From: Trematomus loennbergii
Taxonomy: Eukaryota > Chordata > Actinopteri > Perciformes > Nototheniidae
NCBI GenBank assembly: GCA_012861695.1
Contig: JAAOOA010000033.1
Coordinates: forward strand, 15,460,434 to 15,524,433
Direction: 5' to 3'
Length of the DNA stretch: 64,000 nucleotides
The notes under the pieces are model-generated. The model ran no database searches, was not told where the DNA came from, and saw nothing but the letters and a program-made list of their open reading frames with translations. This document shows positions 1 through 15,151 of this stretch, one piece after another (the first letter of the stretch is position 1; every line of letters starts with the position of its first letter). A program made the position numbers and the translations under genes.

Positions 1-3000
1 GTGAGTAAAGGGGGTGAAATGATTGACAGCTCAGGGATTGAGCGACAGAAGGCCCTGCCATTTCTCTTTTTTTTCTTCCATCTCTTGTTTTTTTGCTGAT
101 CTGGGACCCTGCAGAGCTCAAAGGTAGCTGGCTGGGATCGTGGCTGGTCTGTTTCTGTGGCTGGATGGTGAAAAAGGGGCCTTGCGAGCTCAGCAGGAGC
201 ATAGCATCCAATTTACAGGCCTGTCCCACATGGCCCCAGGGGCTGCCCGCGGCACACTGCCATGATGGTCAGCTCCAGCAGCTCATAAATTATGCAGAGG
301 CAATAAACGCACTGGGCAAACACTCCTCAGACGTTTTCCTGCTCTCAATTTCTCCCTCACTCTCTTTCTCCACAACCCACAACCTTCCATCCCCCATTTT
401 AATACAGTGTGCAGAGATCCAGTCACCCCATAGATTGCCAGGTAGAAGAGTAAATAACGACAATGAAAGATAGCAGATTCTGATTACATGTGAATGTTGG
501 TGTAATACAGAAAGCTACACACCAAGTATATTTTTGCACATCTATTCTAGCTTGTAAATAAATAGGCGTGTTGGCCATTTATCCTTTTTTTCGTCCTGCT
601 GCAGAGGACTGACTAATGCAACAGCAGACAGGATCTGATGAGCATTAGCCGTCTCAACTGCTTCTATGTATTCAGGCCTCTCAAAACGTTACAACAGTAA
701 TGCGACCGAGCACTCATTAGCTGCTGCTCTGCCTGTGCACACTACACACCCGGGAACACAGGCATGCGAGGGGTTCCAATAATGGACATCATTTGAGTTT
801 TTCCACTGTGTTGTGATCCATAAAAAAAACTCTACCAGCCTTTCTTTCTTGTGTTCCCTTTCTTTTCCACTCTCCCTCCTTTCGCTGTTCGCTGGCTGTG
901 CAGCCAATTGCTTTGATTGCCAAGATAGAAGCCGGCTGGAATGACTTGCCCTTGCTTGTGAAGCAAATGGAACATGCTAATGGAACTCATCGTATTACCC
1001 GATGCAAAAGTGCCATAGCTCATTACTTTAAGATAAAAGGATATCATTGTAGACGGCAAGCAGAATTGACTTTCTGTGCTGCGACTTGATGATGATTTAA
1101 TCAACTGCTCTCTTTCACTTCTCATCTCTGCGCCTGTCGCTTTCGCAGGTGCCACTAAACGAAGCACTCACACGGCTAGTGGTGGAGAGAAAAGAAAAGA
1201 AATTGCTGTCATTATTTTTTTTCCCTAGGAATAGAGGTATGCAAATTTCCAAGAGCGACAAAGGGTGAAAAAAAGGGACAACTTAATAAAATGGAAATAC
1301 CTTTATAATGAGCAAAGTAACAATTCCTGAGATCAGACCTGACAGACAAGGGCAGGCAATTTGATCGTCCTTACGCCGAGCTCCCTTGAACTCACCGCTT
1401 GAGTATAGAGATGAAAGTAACAAATAATAACATCTCTAAAAGATAAAAAAACACATCTCAGGCATATAAACAAGTCGAAGCTGTCACTCACTGATAAGTG
1501 ATCATAGTGAACTAATGCGTTGCCTCATGCATAAAGCAACCAGAGGCGGGGAGAAGAATCCCTGCATATCTGGAATCGTTGCGCTTGTATTTCCACTTAC
1601 TGACTGTTCCATTAGAAACAGAGACGGAAAGCTAAAAAGTCTCGGCTTTGCATGGAAACGACATGAATGATTGCAACACCTCATCATTAATAACTGAGGC
1701 ATGGTAGTGTTTTTGGAGGTAAGCATGAGCTCAACAATTCTGTTATTGCTACTGACGGCTGAGTATATAAATCTGCAGAGCTATGGTTAACTGTAATGTC
1801 AAAAACACTTTTTACCAATCCTGCGAGGCCATGTCTAATGAAAAGACATATGTCAAAGATTTCAAATGAAATAGATTATACAGAAGAGATGAAAAACACA
1901 ACAACAATAGTGCTATTGATATCAGTGGTGTTAGCTCTCTGACAGGCGGTAGGAAATGGGTCTTATTTAAAGCAACATTCATGTACAATAAGGAAACCAT
2001 TAGTCCTGGGAGGGGGCAGACAAAGAAAAGTGATACTCTACCCAGACCCACTGCTATTTACACAGGGCCAGCATTATACTGTACAGCTAGACCCCAGTGT
2101 TAGGTTTAAGTAACGCAGGAATGTCAAACATTAGCGTCAGCTCTAAGAGCTGTTGATGTTGGCCTGTATCCGGAGCACTTCTGATTGCCCAAGCTCTCAC
2201 GCGGGCCTCTCTTTTGGCTGAGTGCACTTACATATTTCCCTACGCTCTATCCAAGCATTGAGCCTTTTGTTTATATTGGTCTGAAAGTAGGAGTAAATTA
2301 TTCTTGTCCTAAATCCTCTCCAGCTGAGAGTAATAGTGGCCCGATACAAGAGGAGCATAAGGAGCCATGGGCCGAATTCGAAATGATGCAGCTATGCTAT
2401 TGTCCATAACAGCAGGGCTCACCAAAAGTATTTTGGCTAGAGCTGCCCGCAGAAAAGCGTCTGTACTAAAGAGGTAACCACATCACAGAGGGATGCGTGC
2501 AATGCTGGTACGCCATGTTCCCTTTTTTAACATAACCTTCTGGAAATCCACTGGTTCACAATTACTAACAGATGTTAAGTCAATTAAGAACACAAATGAC
2601 TTAACGGATCATTCTGAAGGCAAACAGTGTGTTTAACTGGCTTATTATAGTTTGGCTTCCCCCGTCTTAAATGTCGTCTCTAATCTAATAATTTCTAAAA
2701 TGGAATCTATCTATAACTGTAACGGATGCGTATTGTCGCCCCCATGAGTGAGGTTAGCCTCAGGTTATCGTGGTTGCCATCCATGACCTTAGAATTAATT
2801 ATGGTTGATATGGGCTTCATTAAAGCGCCCCGTTGCACAGAGGGAGGTGTCTGTTTATCAGCCTGAGCCAGGTTGTCCTGCAGGATGGCTGAGGGGGTTA
2901 AAGCCAAGGGAAGAAGCCAAGCTGCCTGCATGCCCGGGAGCTGGAAAGACAGCATGAAGGATGGCCGTCATTGCCAGGGTCAGCCATGACAGTGCCGATT

Positions 3001-6000
3001 TGATGTGCTGTTGTCGAGGGCTCCTCGTTCCCTCCTCCTAACAGCTCCTTCCTGATATAGCTGCGCGCCCTGATGGTTTTTTGCAGCAAACAGTCACATG
3101 GCAAAATGGTTTTCCCCCCTCCCGCGGCATCCTCCTCCATCTGCTGCTGGGGCCTTGGTGCCGCCGACCGCCTGCCTGTCACAGCGTGCGTGGAAATTAG
3201 CTGGGGAGGAGGTGCTCGCTTGTGCTAATTACATTTTAATCATTGGAAATGTGTTGGCAAATCAAGCCTTGATTGCCATCTTGGAGCCCAGTGCTTCTCT
3301 CTGCAGGTTGAGGGGGGTGGGGGTTTGTGGGGCTAGAATATGACTGAGCCCAGACTCTCCAAGCTGGTCGCCTCAGTCTCCACCACGGCTTGATATGGCG
3401 GCATGCCTGGCCTACCGCTGGGTAGAGGCTGTGCCGCATTATTCATGGGGAATAGAGGAAGAGCAGCATGGAGAAATGGGGATCTGTGCCATGCTTATTC
3501 TCAAATCCCCCACTCACACCTCCCGTATCCCTCTCCCTTTCTCACCCACACATTACACAGTCTGCCAGTCCCGCCACTGTGAATTGAGGAACAACAAATA
3601 GAGCCGGGCAGGAGGAGACTGATGAGCTCAGGGTTTGCTACACAGCACCTGCTTTGGCACACAGAGCTGGAGCAGCAGGCCCCGTATATAATAAACTCAC
3701 ATAAAACTTTCTTATAAAACAGAAACAAAAATAGACACGACTTGGCTACATTAAATCAAGACTTTTATAGGAAAAATAGGCAATGATATGGTTCAGTTTG
3801 TTGAATGGAAACACCAACATGCCCGTTGTTTTCAACTTAGCTTCATGTACTGTAGATCATTCACCCATTGTCACTGGTGAAATTAATAATGATCCCCTCT
3901 TGAAAGACTTTCGGAAAAAAAATACCTTTTCCTTTGTCGACTGCCACTTTTTTTTAGTTCATTATGACTGTGAATCAAACACACACATGCCCAACTGTCA
4001 CAATGCTCAAGTCACTTCAGACTGTAGTAAACATGAAATAAACTAGATATAATTCCAGCAGACACATGTTTTTATAAAAAGATATTCATTAAAATCAGTT
4101 GAGTAAATACACCTAAAGTCCATGCGGTGGAAGGAAATTCAACATGACATGCCTGACTGGGACAGATCATTAAAATAAGCAAGATTCTGAGGCGATGACA
4201 TCGAACATCTCATTTCCACAGCGTCTGCTTGATGTCAAACTGTCATATAAAAGTGTGGTTGGAAAGAGAAGACCTCAAAAAATCACTAGGAAAAGAAAGC
4301 AGCACAGCTTGAGTGTTTGAGACAGTCCATACAGTCATATACGGCAAAGGCCTCTTTCATTAGCCAAGAATGTATCGTCAGGGAGGATCAGACTTCTGTC
4401 TGGACTAATATAACCAGGTCTGATCCACATGCGCAGCGCTGGCCAAATGCAGCAGGCCAACATCTGAATGCAATTTCCCTTCAAATGTTCAACTTTATCC
4501 AGTAGAAATTCAATTTGACCGCAAACTCTGGATTCTTCTCACTGGGGCCGTGTTGCTAAAGGATAGACCATTTTGGGGGAGGATTGCAGAAAAGTAAATA
4601 TTTTCATAAAATAATAAAAATGTTATGGTCCATGACCTTTCATTCTACAGTACAATGTTTTATTTCACTGGACAGTGCCAAACTTTAGTGAAAGAAAGTT
4701 TGAGACCATTAACTAAACCTGAATCTTCCTAACATTAGTTCCACATTGCTAAACCTCTAACGATTTACACAGTAAAAATAGCATCAACAATGTCACATTG
4801 GAGAGGTGGCTGTTCACTGTCTGCAAAGGGACTCCATGTTGAGGTGTGAGCAGAGAAGTGACAAGGAGCGCTGTCTGAAAAGCAGATACACAGACAGAAT
4901 GACATACTTCCAGATGCCTGGGATGAAACGATATGTTCCGGAGACATTCAAGAGGTGTTTTGTGTATGTTGCTTTCTTCAGAGTGGAGGAAGGTAGGACA
5001 TTTAACTCAAGCGAAGATGTGTCAGTGTACTACTGAACTGATGCTTGGCAAAAACAGATATTGCCTCAGGGTAAAGCTCTCTGTTGATCAGTGCCATCCA
5101 CCCACCCAACACATACACACCTGACAAGGACCAGGGTAGGGAGGAAGGAACAGAGAGGTGCAGTACTTTGCTTTTTTAAAAATCCATTGTTATACAAGCA
5201 AGTTCAGTGTGTCTCCGTCTAGAATCATTGGTGTGGCTTTCCTGGCTACAGGCGCCTGGAGGTGGGAAGTGTTTACTGGCTATCTGATAGAAATGGAAAA
5301 GAACAACACACAGCTGCAGCACACCAGTGTGGGCACATACACAAACGCCCACAAACACACACCTTGCCTGATCCCACTCTTGCACTGTTTCGATAAGCCA
5401 ATAGGGGACTGAGGCACAGAGCAGATGCTGGATTAATCAACGATTAATAGAAGGATTTTGAGATAATTACATACATCAAATTGCATTGTTTGTACGGTTA
5501 TGGGAACTCCCCTGAGATGAATCCTCTCGGTGTGTATTTTAAGTACCCCACATGCTACACATTAAAAGTGATGTGATCTGGCATCATTACAGCAATCAGG
5601 CCGCACGCATAAACAATCAGTTTGTGGCATGCTCCTAAAGAAGCAGAATTTCCTTTGTATCATTTAGTCAAAATGTATTTCTGTAGAAAGTGCTGTCAGG
5701 AGGAAGTTTTGTACAGCTGACTAGATGGAATTAAACAGGCACAATTAATTTTGGTCGCCTAAAAATGTATCGTTCAGCATACTTGTTCCATTCTCTTCTG
5801 TCACTTTTGGTTTTGAAAAAACAAAATGGTACTGCTGGTTTGTATACACTGTATATGTATATTTCTATATGATAATATAACGTGCAATAAAGCAACTATC
5901 TCTGTCTGCAGCCTCTAATAAAACGCGTTACATTCATAGCTTTATGTATGCTGACAACAGGCAGAAACCCTTTGTCGTCAAGATATAAACCTCCTCTCAC

Positions 6001-6160
6001 CCCCCATTTCCAGCCCTCCCTCCCTCTACACTGACTCATAGCTGAGGGGGGAGAAAAACATCAGGATTAGGTTCTGTGCCTCTAATCACTTAACTCCTCA
6101 CACCTGATGGCACACTATTAACTTTGACTGTCTCCAGTGACCCTGCGGGTCGTTGCCCAT
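1..6160. other. Unique intronic DNA, no gene seen
   Basis: No credible exon or transposon is recognised. A pyrimidine-rich tract at about 838-890 ends in tgtgcag and precedes a short open frame (898-1089), giving an acceptor-like look on the plus strand with no recognisable product. A more GC-rich, unique-looking block lies at about 2690-3340, with ATTA/TAAT cores near 2800 and 3230. It ends in three G runs (3312-3332), one short of a canonical four-run G-quadruplex. This block is a candidate conserved element by appearance only. Confidence 0.5.
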
Positions 6161-8240
6161 CACATCAAGTTTTATTAGGGAATTTTCCTCATCATTAGCC
6201 ATGGCCTGGAAACGAGCCATTAATATTCATACTGGCAAACTAAAATGAGGTCCCACTGATTTCCCATCATCCAGGCTATCTGCGCAGCTGCTGCCGTTAA
6301 CAACCACCCCGGTGCTGCATATTTGCCACGTATCATTATGGGGCTCCATAAAGCTCTTTCTTTAGGTCTGCCATGATGGGAAGGAGAGCAAGGTGCAGGA
6401 GGAGGAGGAGGAGAACGCTGTGAGGCTCGCAGCCAGCTGACGCCCGTCTGAGAGAAACTGCCCGGCTCTGCCAACAACCCGCCTGGAAGTCTGATGCATA
6501 AAGGCCGCCACTGTCAACGCTAACAACCCCTGCAGGCTCTGCCAGGGACACAGCTGATACTGAGTTCCCTCAGCTCTCCCACATTAGAGCACAGACTGTT
6601 CATCAGTCTGTAATGGCAGCTCGGAATACGTTGCCTTGGAAAGGTTTGAAATCACTTAGGTAAGAATTATCGGTTATTTATTCTTAGAAGTTGTAAGGTG
6701 TTTGTTTTAGATATATCTTCAAAGTAAAAGGTATTATATTAGAACACCGGAAGTCTGAGTAAATGCTCCCCATGCATTCAAAATGGCTGCCCATGTTTCC
6801 GTAGACTGCATTACATTGGCAAAGGGATCCCTTTTGGTTTGCCTGCTTCTCTGTTAACAGAGAAGGGCATCTCACATCTCTGCTGCCAGCAGGGGCTCGG
6901 GCTCCACACGGTGTGACCACAGGCCTGATAAGGTGCCTTCAAGCAACGGTGTCCAAGGCATCTCCTGCTGATAAGACCTTCTCTTCCCCACTCACCCAGG
7001 CGGAGACTATCTGGCCCCGATGCAAGGGAAGGCCTCCTGAGTCACGGGTGGGAGCAGCAATTAAATAGCAACACCCTGACAGGCCGAGATAAACTTCACC
7101 TTTTTGCTCTTTCACTGCATCACGTCTCATAGATGTGAGGTCACCCCCTTGGTGCTCCTCCATGAATTAAACATGAATATTTGATCTCTAAACAATTATG
7201 TGAGAAGCCACACCCTATGTCAGTCTATTTAGTTTACATAATATACTGTAATTCTATTGCTGGGTATTATTAGTTGGGAACTGTTTCGTTACCCGAGTTT
7301 GACAATGGTGTCTTGATTTCATAAACAGACTGCACAGTCAACAACTTTCAGTAAGAATGAGAACATAAGGTGAGACACCAAAACAGATGCAGACGCTTCA
7401 GCACCGTCTTCCAAATAATTAGAGCTGCAATGACAAAAACACTTTGTTATTCTCCTACTATGATTTGCTAGCTGTCGCAGTGTACATCAGAGTTGCCTCA
7501 TTATACAGAAATGCTCAAATAAAAGCCGACACTGCACACTCCTGTCAAGATTCTGTCTAGCACACATGCAAACAAGCGCAGATGAATAAACATTAGTTGT
7601 TGTTGAGGGCTGGTCTTTGAGCCGCCAGGCTGACAAAGATCCGCTTTGTACAAAATAAAAATATTTAATTTGAAAGACTGATGCAAGGCAAAATGAAATT
7701 AAAAGGAACCCATGCTAACTGCTAAAACAAATTACTCGCAGCGCGCTAAATTACATTTGCTCCTCCATCAGCAAGATCAAACGAGCCTAGTTTGACTCTC
7801 CTGCGCTAATGATTTCCTGCACTCACCTCCTTTTTCATCCCAGGGGTGTTAATAAACACTCAGTCTGGTTTTTTGTTTGTTTGTTTGGTTTATTTATACA
7901 TTTCCCAGCTCAACGTCTCATCCCACTCCCTCCCTCTCTCGTTCACTTTGCCCACGCCGGTGGCAGGCTGGGTGAATTAGAGGGATCTAATGTAATCCCA
8001 GGGACAGCGGGCTTCTGAAAAACGTGCTCAATTAAAGCAGGATGAGCCCAGTGGGAGCGTCCCTGGCGGAGCGTGGGGTGACTGACGCAGCCCTTTGGTT
8101 AGGATTAATTAGCATGCTAAGTGGTAGAGCACGATAGCAGGCTGGAAGCCACAGACAAGCCATCTGACATCCACCACCTCCCACAGTACCAGCAGAGCAG
8201 TCAGGGTTCAAATTAGTCCAGCCCACCTTTGTCCCCCAAA
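6161..8240. other. Unique intronic DNA, conserved-element-like
   Basis: No gene is seen. The stretch has low repeat content, with a short (GGA)n run at 6398-6413 and a (GTTT)n run near 7870-7890. Several TAAT-containing patches occur (near 6175-6240, 7160 and 8030-8125), a texture often found in vertebrate developmental enhancers. Conservation cannot be judged from one sequence. Confidence 0.45.
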
Positions 8241-11200
8241 GCCTGATTTAACCCCTGACAAATACACATTCATACTTGTCAGAGATAAGTAGACTGAGGC
8301 TGTCTGAGGCAGAGCTCCCAGCTCAAAATAAATTCCATATCTGCACATCTTTGGTGAGAAAATTATAAATACAATGTCTCAAACATGACAATTCTTGTTG
8401 ATGTTTTTGCAGGCTCTCAGTTTTCTTAAAAACAAAAGCTTTCTCTCTCACTTTTCAGTAGTCAACAGCCTGTCAACATGCCAGGTAGTTCCACAATATC
8501 ACAGGACTCAACTCAACTGAAGGACAGCTCATGGATTGCAGTTGACCAGAGATAAGTGCAATAAAAGGAATGTAGTGATGACGGCTTGTTCTGCTCCTTG
8601 AAACCAATAGCAGTTTGCAAACATTCTGTCAAACTGTGATTGCCAATGTGGAACTTTGATTTTGGAAGTAGGCTCTCTTGCAATGTATCATGTGATTTTT
8701 GTTTGATTTATTGTGAATTGAAAGACAATAATGATTACAAATGTTTTCCTAGGAATCTGGGGCAACCAGTACAATTTGAACATAACGAAACAGGAGCTTT
8801 TGCATCAAATTCACATTTCTGACTTGGTCAAAGGTTCTTTTTTTTTTTTTAGCTGCAGTGATTTATCATTTGTATACTACAGGCCAATACTCACACAAAT
8901 ATCTACAAAGTGTAATTTGCCAATATTCTTATTTATGAACAATCCCTTTTTCTCTGAAGATTAGTTTTTGGGGTCATCTCGTCAAACAGCTATGCTTAGT
9001 GAATAACTGGTTTTAGCGCTTACTGAAATGAGAAAACTGGCTAATAGCCATCTTTACTTCTGCTAAAGCTTTTTTACACTTGGATGAATGGTGTATCATG
9101 GTCCAAAGGGCAATACATTCATCTGGTGTCGGAATAATAGGAACAATTGGTTCCTGAATGTGAAAAGGAATGTGAATGCAACTTCAAATTGTTACAACAA
9201 TTGAAAACAGATATCAATGTGTTGTCAAAATGCTCAAAGCAATAACATACAGCACTTAAGCTTATATATTTGTTCTACATTATGACTCGGGGGTCATTCA
9301 TATGCAAAAGTCAGAAGAACGATTTTCACATCTGGAAGTGGGACTATCCGAGGAGCAGTGAACGCACCATTGGCGGCCTTTGGGGAGGTCTGCGCTCTAC
9401 ATTTGCCATTTAAGTTGACTGTTAACAGCAACAAGAAAATAGACTAAATCCATGTTAAGTAGAAAGAGTTGGAGACCACAGCTTTTTTTGGGGTCAGCTG
9501 TCATGTGGTGCACTGGTGTTTTTCTAGGCCACTGGTTACTGCTACCCTCGTGTGTTGTTACAGTGTCTCTGAATAAGCGATCATGCTCCAATAAAAACTG
9601 ACCTACCCTCAGCCCCACTCAAGAGCTTTCAAGCCAACTCAGCACTCCCACATAGTTTATGACAAACCCTCTCTGGGCTTTCTTACAGACCAAAGACACT
9701 GGGGAGGAGGGAGAGAGAGAAAATCACAGGAGTGTTTTGTCAGCCGTAATTACTCTCCAATTATATGGTCAAAATATGGCATTACAGGGCACTTTGTTGT
9801 CCAGGCAGCCTGGCTTTGATCAAGTTGTGGCAGAATGTGTTTCGCATTAGAGGCCCCACTATGATGTATGTTTCCTGTCACGACAAGGATAACAGTGAGG
9901 TCAGCAGAGCAAGGACCCCCCCCTCCTCTGGTGGGAGCAATAGCAGTCCCGCATCCATCCCTGAAGCACACTATCCTTCTCTGGCCAGGGAGTAAAAGGT
10001 TGGTGAGGAAGGGAGAAACAAGGTGGGAAAAGAGAATAAAGTTTCAGTAGGTGACTTATAGAAATGTTGAAAAATAAATCTTCTGGTGGCAAAAGTAACA
10101 GCAATAAGAAATTGCATTGTCATGGACTCTACTTATAGTACTTATGTTTTTCTTTAAGTACAGAGGGTGTTGTATGCTACAATCTGCAAAAGCCCCCTGA
10201 CATAAATGTGAACATTTTGATATTGGGCTAAAATATATTTGAACACAATTTGAATGATTGATATTAAGCAGAAATTGGAAAGTGCCTCCAGTGGTCAACA
10301 TCTCCTCTGCATACATTCAAACTAAATATATGTTCAGAATAGTGCGATTGCAGGATATGTTAAACAGGATATTATCTCTGTGGGCAATGTCATGGTTGAA
10401 GTGAACCCTGCGGTTTTCTTCAGTGGTGTGAAGTTGATAGACCATTCATCACTTTAAGACTGTGCCAAGATAAGAGACTGTTGCCCTGGAGCCCTACAGC
10501 TGACATCATATATTAACACTTAGTGTTCTAGGAAAATTACAATGACTTTGAAATCGGTCCTTGGGTTGGCAGTGCTCCGACACAACCCACTTATCAAAGA
10601 AGCCCATGTGGGTAAAGAGAAACATTTCACTCCAGCATCTCTGGGCTGAGCAGAGCTTGCCAGGCTCTTGCTGGTCGTCTGCTCAGGGCCAGGGAGAGCT
10701 CGTCCTGAGGGATATCAGTGGCATCCCAGGCCAGGCATGGCATGTGCTCTCTCCAGGATGCCCCCCCCAGGCCCTAATGCATGCTGGCCTATGCTGCGGA
10801 CACTACCATCTGTGCTGCCTCCCGTTGGTAAGTTGGCAAACGAGCCCTCTCCTGATTTGGGCGTTAGGCCCGGGGGTTGAAGAAGGAGGAGGAGGAGGGT
10901 GGCTGTGGTGTGGCGAGGGATGCTCCCTGGTGTTTCAGAGAGCCACTCCATGACACTTTTCTCATGAGCGCTCCTCCGGAGGGCTGCTGGAACGTCTCGA
11001 AGCCATCTGGGGAGAAGTGGAGCGTGGCAGGGAGCAGCTGGACGCGTACAGCTGCTATTTAAGCTCTGGCAGAAAAGCTCCATATCAGTCAGTCAGCAGG
11101 AAATGCAGGGAGCACCGCAGAGCAGAACCTAGCAGAGGAGAGCTCACGACACCAAACTCCTGTGCCACACTACTGACATTAGCTCATTCTGTATTTTTAA

Positions 11201-12600
11201 ATCACAGAGAAAAAAGAGCAGCTAAAAAATGTGCAGCTGATTCAAGAGAATCGTTTCTGTACCGTCAAATCATGCCATCTCAAATTCATTCCAGACAAGA
11301 AGATTTGTTGCCAAAAACTGTTGTTGTGGTAGATTATGTACATTTCTCTCTAATGAAAGTTAAAAAAAAAACATCAACTGCATATTGGGAACGTTAAGCG
11401 AGAATAACATTTTATATAATCTTGTGTTAAGAGGAGAATGCAAGTACAGAGCCAAGAACATGTCATGTTATCTTAAATGTGAAATGTGGTTTGTGGAGCA
11501 GTGTACATGAGATGTTATCTCTAGGCCAAGACAAGTGTGAACGGGGTCTAGTCAGATAAAGAGAGGCAGGTCACATTACGCTGTGGGAATCTGCCTCGGT
11601 TTACAGCAGCTCTTCACTTCATGACTACTTAGTAGTTTAATGAAAGCAAATAGAGACGGGACGAGCTTGATGACTAACAGACTTCCTCAGAACTAATGCA
11701 CACTAATAATTCACTCACATCCAGAGTAAGGGTATACTTTTATACAACTGTAAGCACCCTAACCATGTGTCTGGGTTGAGATTAGAGTCCTGGGTAGGCA
11801 TTTCGGGAGAAAATAAATGTTGGGTTAGCAACATAAAAAAATGCACCAAACACCTCCATTATCTTATTTTAGGGCACCAGTGATATGTTTTCATAAAACT
11901 ACCAACAATTAAGAACTGAAATAGAGAGATATAAGGTAATCTCAAACATTGGCTTTAATGAATAAAGACACTAACCAAGTTATTTGTAGAACATACCGAC
12001 CATGAATTTTCAATGTCAACTGCAAGTCTATGAAATGCATAGTGAGAAATAAAAACTTTTTTTGACCGAGAAAAATGCGTACTCATATGTTGCTTTTGTT
12101 AACAAAATCCAAAGCTTAGACTGAAAATATTTGAAAAACATTTTGTAATACCAACACTTGTAGCTATGCTTTGAAATGTGCCTGACAGCACCCGGAGAGC
12201 CTTACAAACAAAACATATTATCGTACACAGAAGAGCTCTCAGTCGCAGAGACACAGGCAGTTAAACGTACACTAACAATACAAAAAAAAAATAGAATTGG
12301 ATCCTCAGCAAATGTCGATTGGCCACAGGAGACTGCAAGGGAGGTTTTCTTACAAAGCTGTACAAGTCTTGATTCTTGTGTGGATCCCTGGAGCCCAGCC
12401 CCCCCATGTTGAGCTTTGGGGGGGGAAACTGCTTGTCAGGAGAACATTAATTATAGTGTTAAAGGTAAAATAAGTATTGACTTCCTCTCTTCTGCAACCT
12501 CCCAAACCACTAGCAGACAGCAAAGCCCACAGCCCCTGAGGTAAAGTCTTCTACTAGCACAGGCCCAGGAGCTAACTGGAAAAAAAGCCCCACTAAGACC
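8241..12600. other. Unique intronic DNA, no gene seen
   Basis: The stretch is mostly AT-rich, with a 13-T run at 8838-8850. A GC-richer patch at about 10600-11080 contains a (GGA)n-like run near 10880-10900 and open frames on both strands. These have no splice context or recognisable domain and are taken as chance. A C7 run occurs near 10762. Confidence 0.45.
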
Positions 12601-15151
12601 AATTAAGGCCTTCACTAGAAGACTGAAAGGAAGACAAATGGAGGCAGAAGGCCCGATTACAAGAAACCTTTGTACAGATGTAAAGCAATTAGAGCGGTCT
12701 CAGGGGCCAGACAGTGCGGTACCTGTGAGTCATGGATCCTACAGCCAGTCGAAAGTTGGAACAATCCTTCTTTTCTGTTTAGGGCCCCAGTCAGCCTGTG
12801 TATTAGTGTCATATATCAGCCGATAGCCTCAGTATTGGTTTCTCTAGTGCACGGAAGAGGCAGTAGTCTGCCAAAGAGGACCACTCCACCCTCCATTATC
12901 CGTCTGTTGGGAGAACAGGGGCTCTATTATCCATTCAGGCGGGGCCTTTTCGATAAAACAAGGCCAGATAGGAAGTGTGGAGGCTCTCAGGTGTCTCCTT
13001 CCACCAGGGAAGTTTGTCAGAGAGGTCATTCTGATAAAAGCTGGGGTAATTATACTGCACAGCTCCACCGATTACCAGTCAGAGCACATTTAACCAGGAG
13101 AGCACCGTGACCTCTACATCACAATGGAGTGAGAGCAAATCTACAATGTAGTAGCTTCAGTTTTATACAATCTATATTCAACAATCTATATGATAATGTA
13201 TGAAGAATTATTAGTTTGCCTTATGACATCATTTTTGCTTAACACCCAGGCTTTCTAGATTACCCACAGTCCCCTCTGCAGTGTGTCTGCTGCTGTCACT
13301 AATGGACAAAACAAAGAGCAGATAGGGTCAGAATCTGCAGAGAGCTACAAATTATTGCTAATGGAAATTTATGTTCAGTGGTCCGTTCTACAATTAGCTA
13401 AAGCAAAAACCCTCCTTGTGACCTGAGATTATCAAATAATTTTGACAAATGGAGGCCGGGTCTATAATGACCTTTTTCCCTTCCTCCAAGACGAGGCAAG
13501 CTGCAGCCCTCATTATTTATGGGTGGCTTTAAAAAGCAGGTATAGGAGAATGAATGTGCGGCTGTCAGTGTGTGTAATGGGGCTAATAATGGTGTCCTGT
13601 GCACCGCATAATGAACCCCACCCCCATAGAAAAGCTATCTCCCCTTCTTTGCCAGTTTGATGAGCAGCCCATTATTCAGCATTCTCCTGCTTTAAAATCC
13701 TCAGTGTGCATGTGGCGGTGTGGCCCGTAGAAACTTGAGTCAGAGCTAGTAAAGCATCTTTGGGAAATGACTATTGCAGCTGTTTCAGCTATTTGTCTCA
13801 TTTGTACAGTAGATACTTAACACTTACCATCAAAGTAACAAAGATGGAGTTCCTGTCTGCTAAATGTTAATTTTAAAGGGGATTTGGATTCAGAAGGGAC
13901 TACTTTGTCTTATTTAAATTCATTTGAACCACATAAAAACAGCACTGGGAAAACCTAGCTGTCATTAAGTGGAAATCCTATAAATGCAACTATGGACGGC
14001 AATATAAAATATATATGTGTCATTGCTTGGATCTGCCAGTGCAGTAAATCTGCACAGCAGTGCCTAGCTTGATTTGGGAGCTGAAGAAAACCATTTGACT
14101 TCACAGTTCAAGCTTGATGAAGTCCCTAGATGCTGCTGGTTAAAGACTTAAGCAGATGGCCAAATACTTGGCAAAAGAAAAGAGCTGCTCTGAATACTTT
14201 TTGGCAAATCTACAGGCATATGGCAAAAGTTCATGCCAAACACTCCATTTCATAAAAAAAGATCCAGCCTGCAGGAAAGCAAACGCATATTATGAAAGAG
14301 ACAGAGAAATGAGGGAATGATAGAAAGATGTTAAAATGCCAGAAATGTGATACTGTTTGCTCTATTCACATGCCATTTACCATGAGCCCATGCAGATCTT
14401 TTCAGTCTTAAACAATGACTACCGTAATAGGATGGAGTGGACGGGTTAAGCAGGGTTCTGCTTTAGATCAGGGAAGAATCTACAGCACTGAGCGGCTGAG
14501 TGAAGGAGAAAGCGCCCTCAGCACTACGGGAAAATCAGACTTCACTATCCTGGATTGGACATCCTTTTGACTGCGGCCAAAAGATTAGGAGCAAGGACAT
14601 TTTGTGGTGAGTGGATACATATTTAAGATCCGAGGAGATCACTTGTGGGATTTGGTATCAATAAAGACACAGATAGCAGAAGACTATAATCCATCAGGCA
14701 GAAAATCAAATCAAAACTCATATCCTGTGTAAAACAGTTAGGCATCAACTGTATGAGCCTCGACTCAGTGGTCTTAGAGTTTGTATAAATAAGAAAGTCA
14801 CGTGAAGTTTAAAAAAAAGAAGAAGTCGAGGAAAATTGTAGACTTGAAGATAGAGGCTTGGTAACAAATGGAAGACAAAGGATGATTGGCAGCAGATGCA
14901 ACATTAGTGGGAGGAATATCTCTCAAGTGCTTGACAGAAAGAGAGGGAGTGTCAATCACTCTGCTCCAGAGGATGCTTCCAACAATCCTTAATCACTTGT
15001 TTTTGTTGTACTTGTGGTCCTGTTTTATTATGTTACACAACACACATCTGTTTCATCTGGGAAAACAGCCTTAAACGTCACAGCGCTGTCAACGCAATAT
15101 CCACCTTCATTCTCTTCTTCATGTAAGGTCTTGAACATGTTGGGATATGAT

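Noticed and set aside
1..10. Window starts with gtgagtaaag, like a splice donor
   Set aside because: It is on the plus strand, opposite auts2, with no sequence to its left to show an exon.
10561..11397. Several open frames on both strands around a GC-richer patch
   Set aside because: They overlap in multiple frames and strands, which reflects composition; no family recognised.
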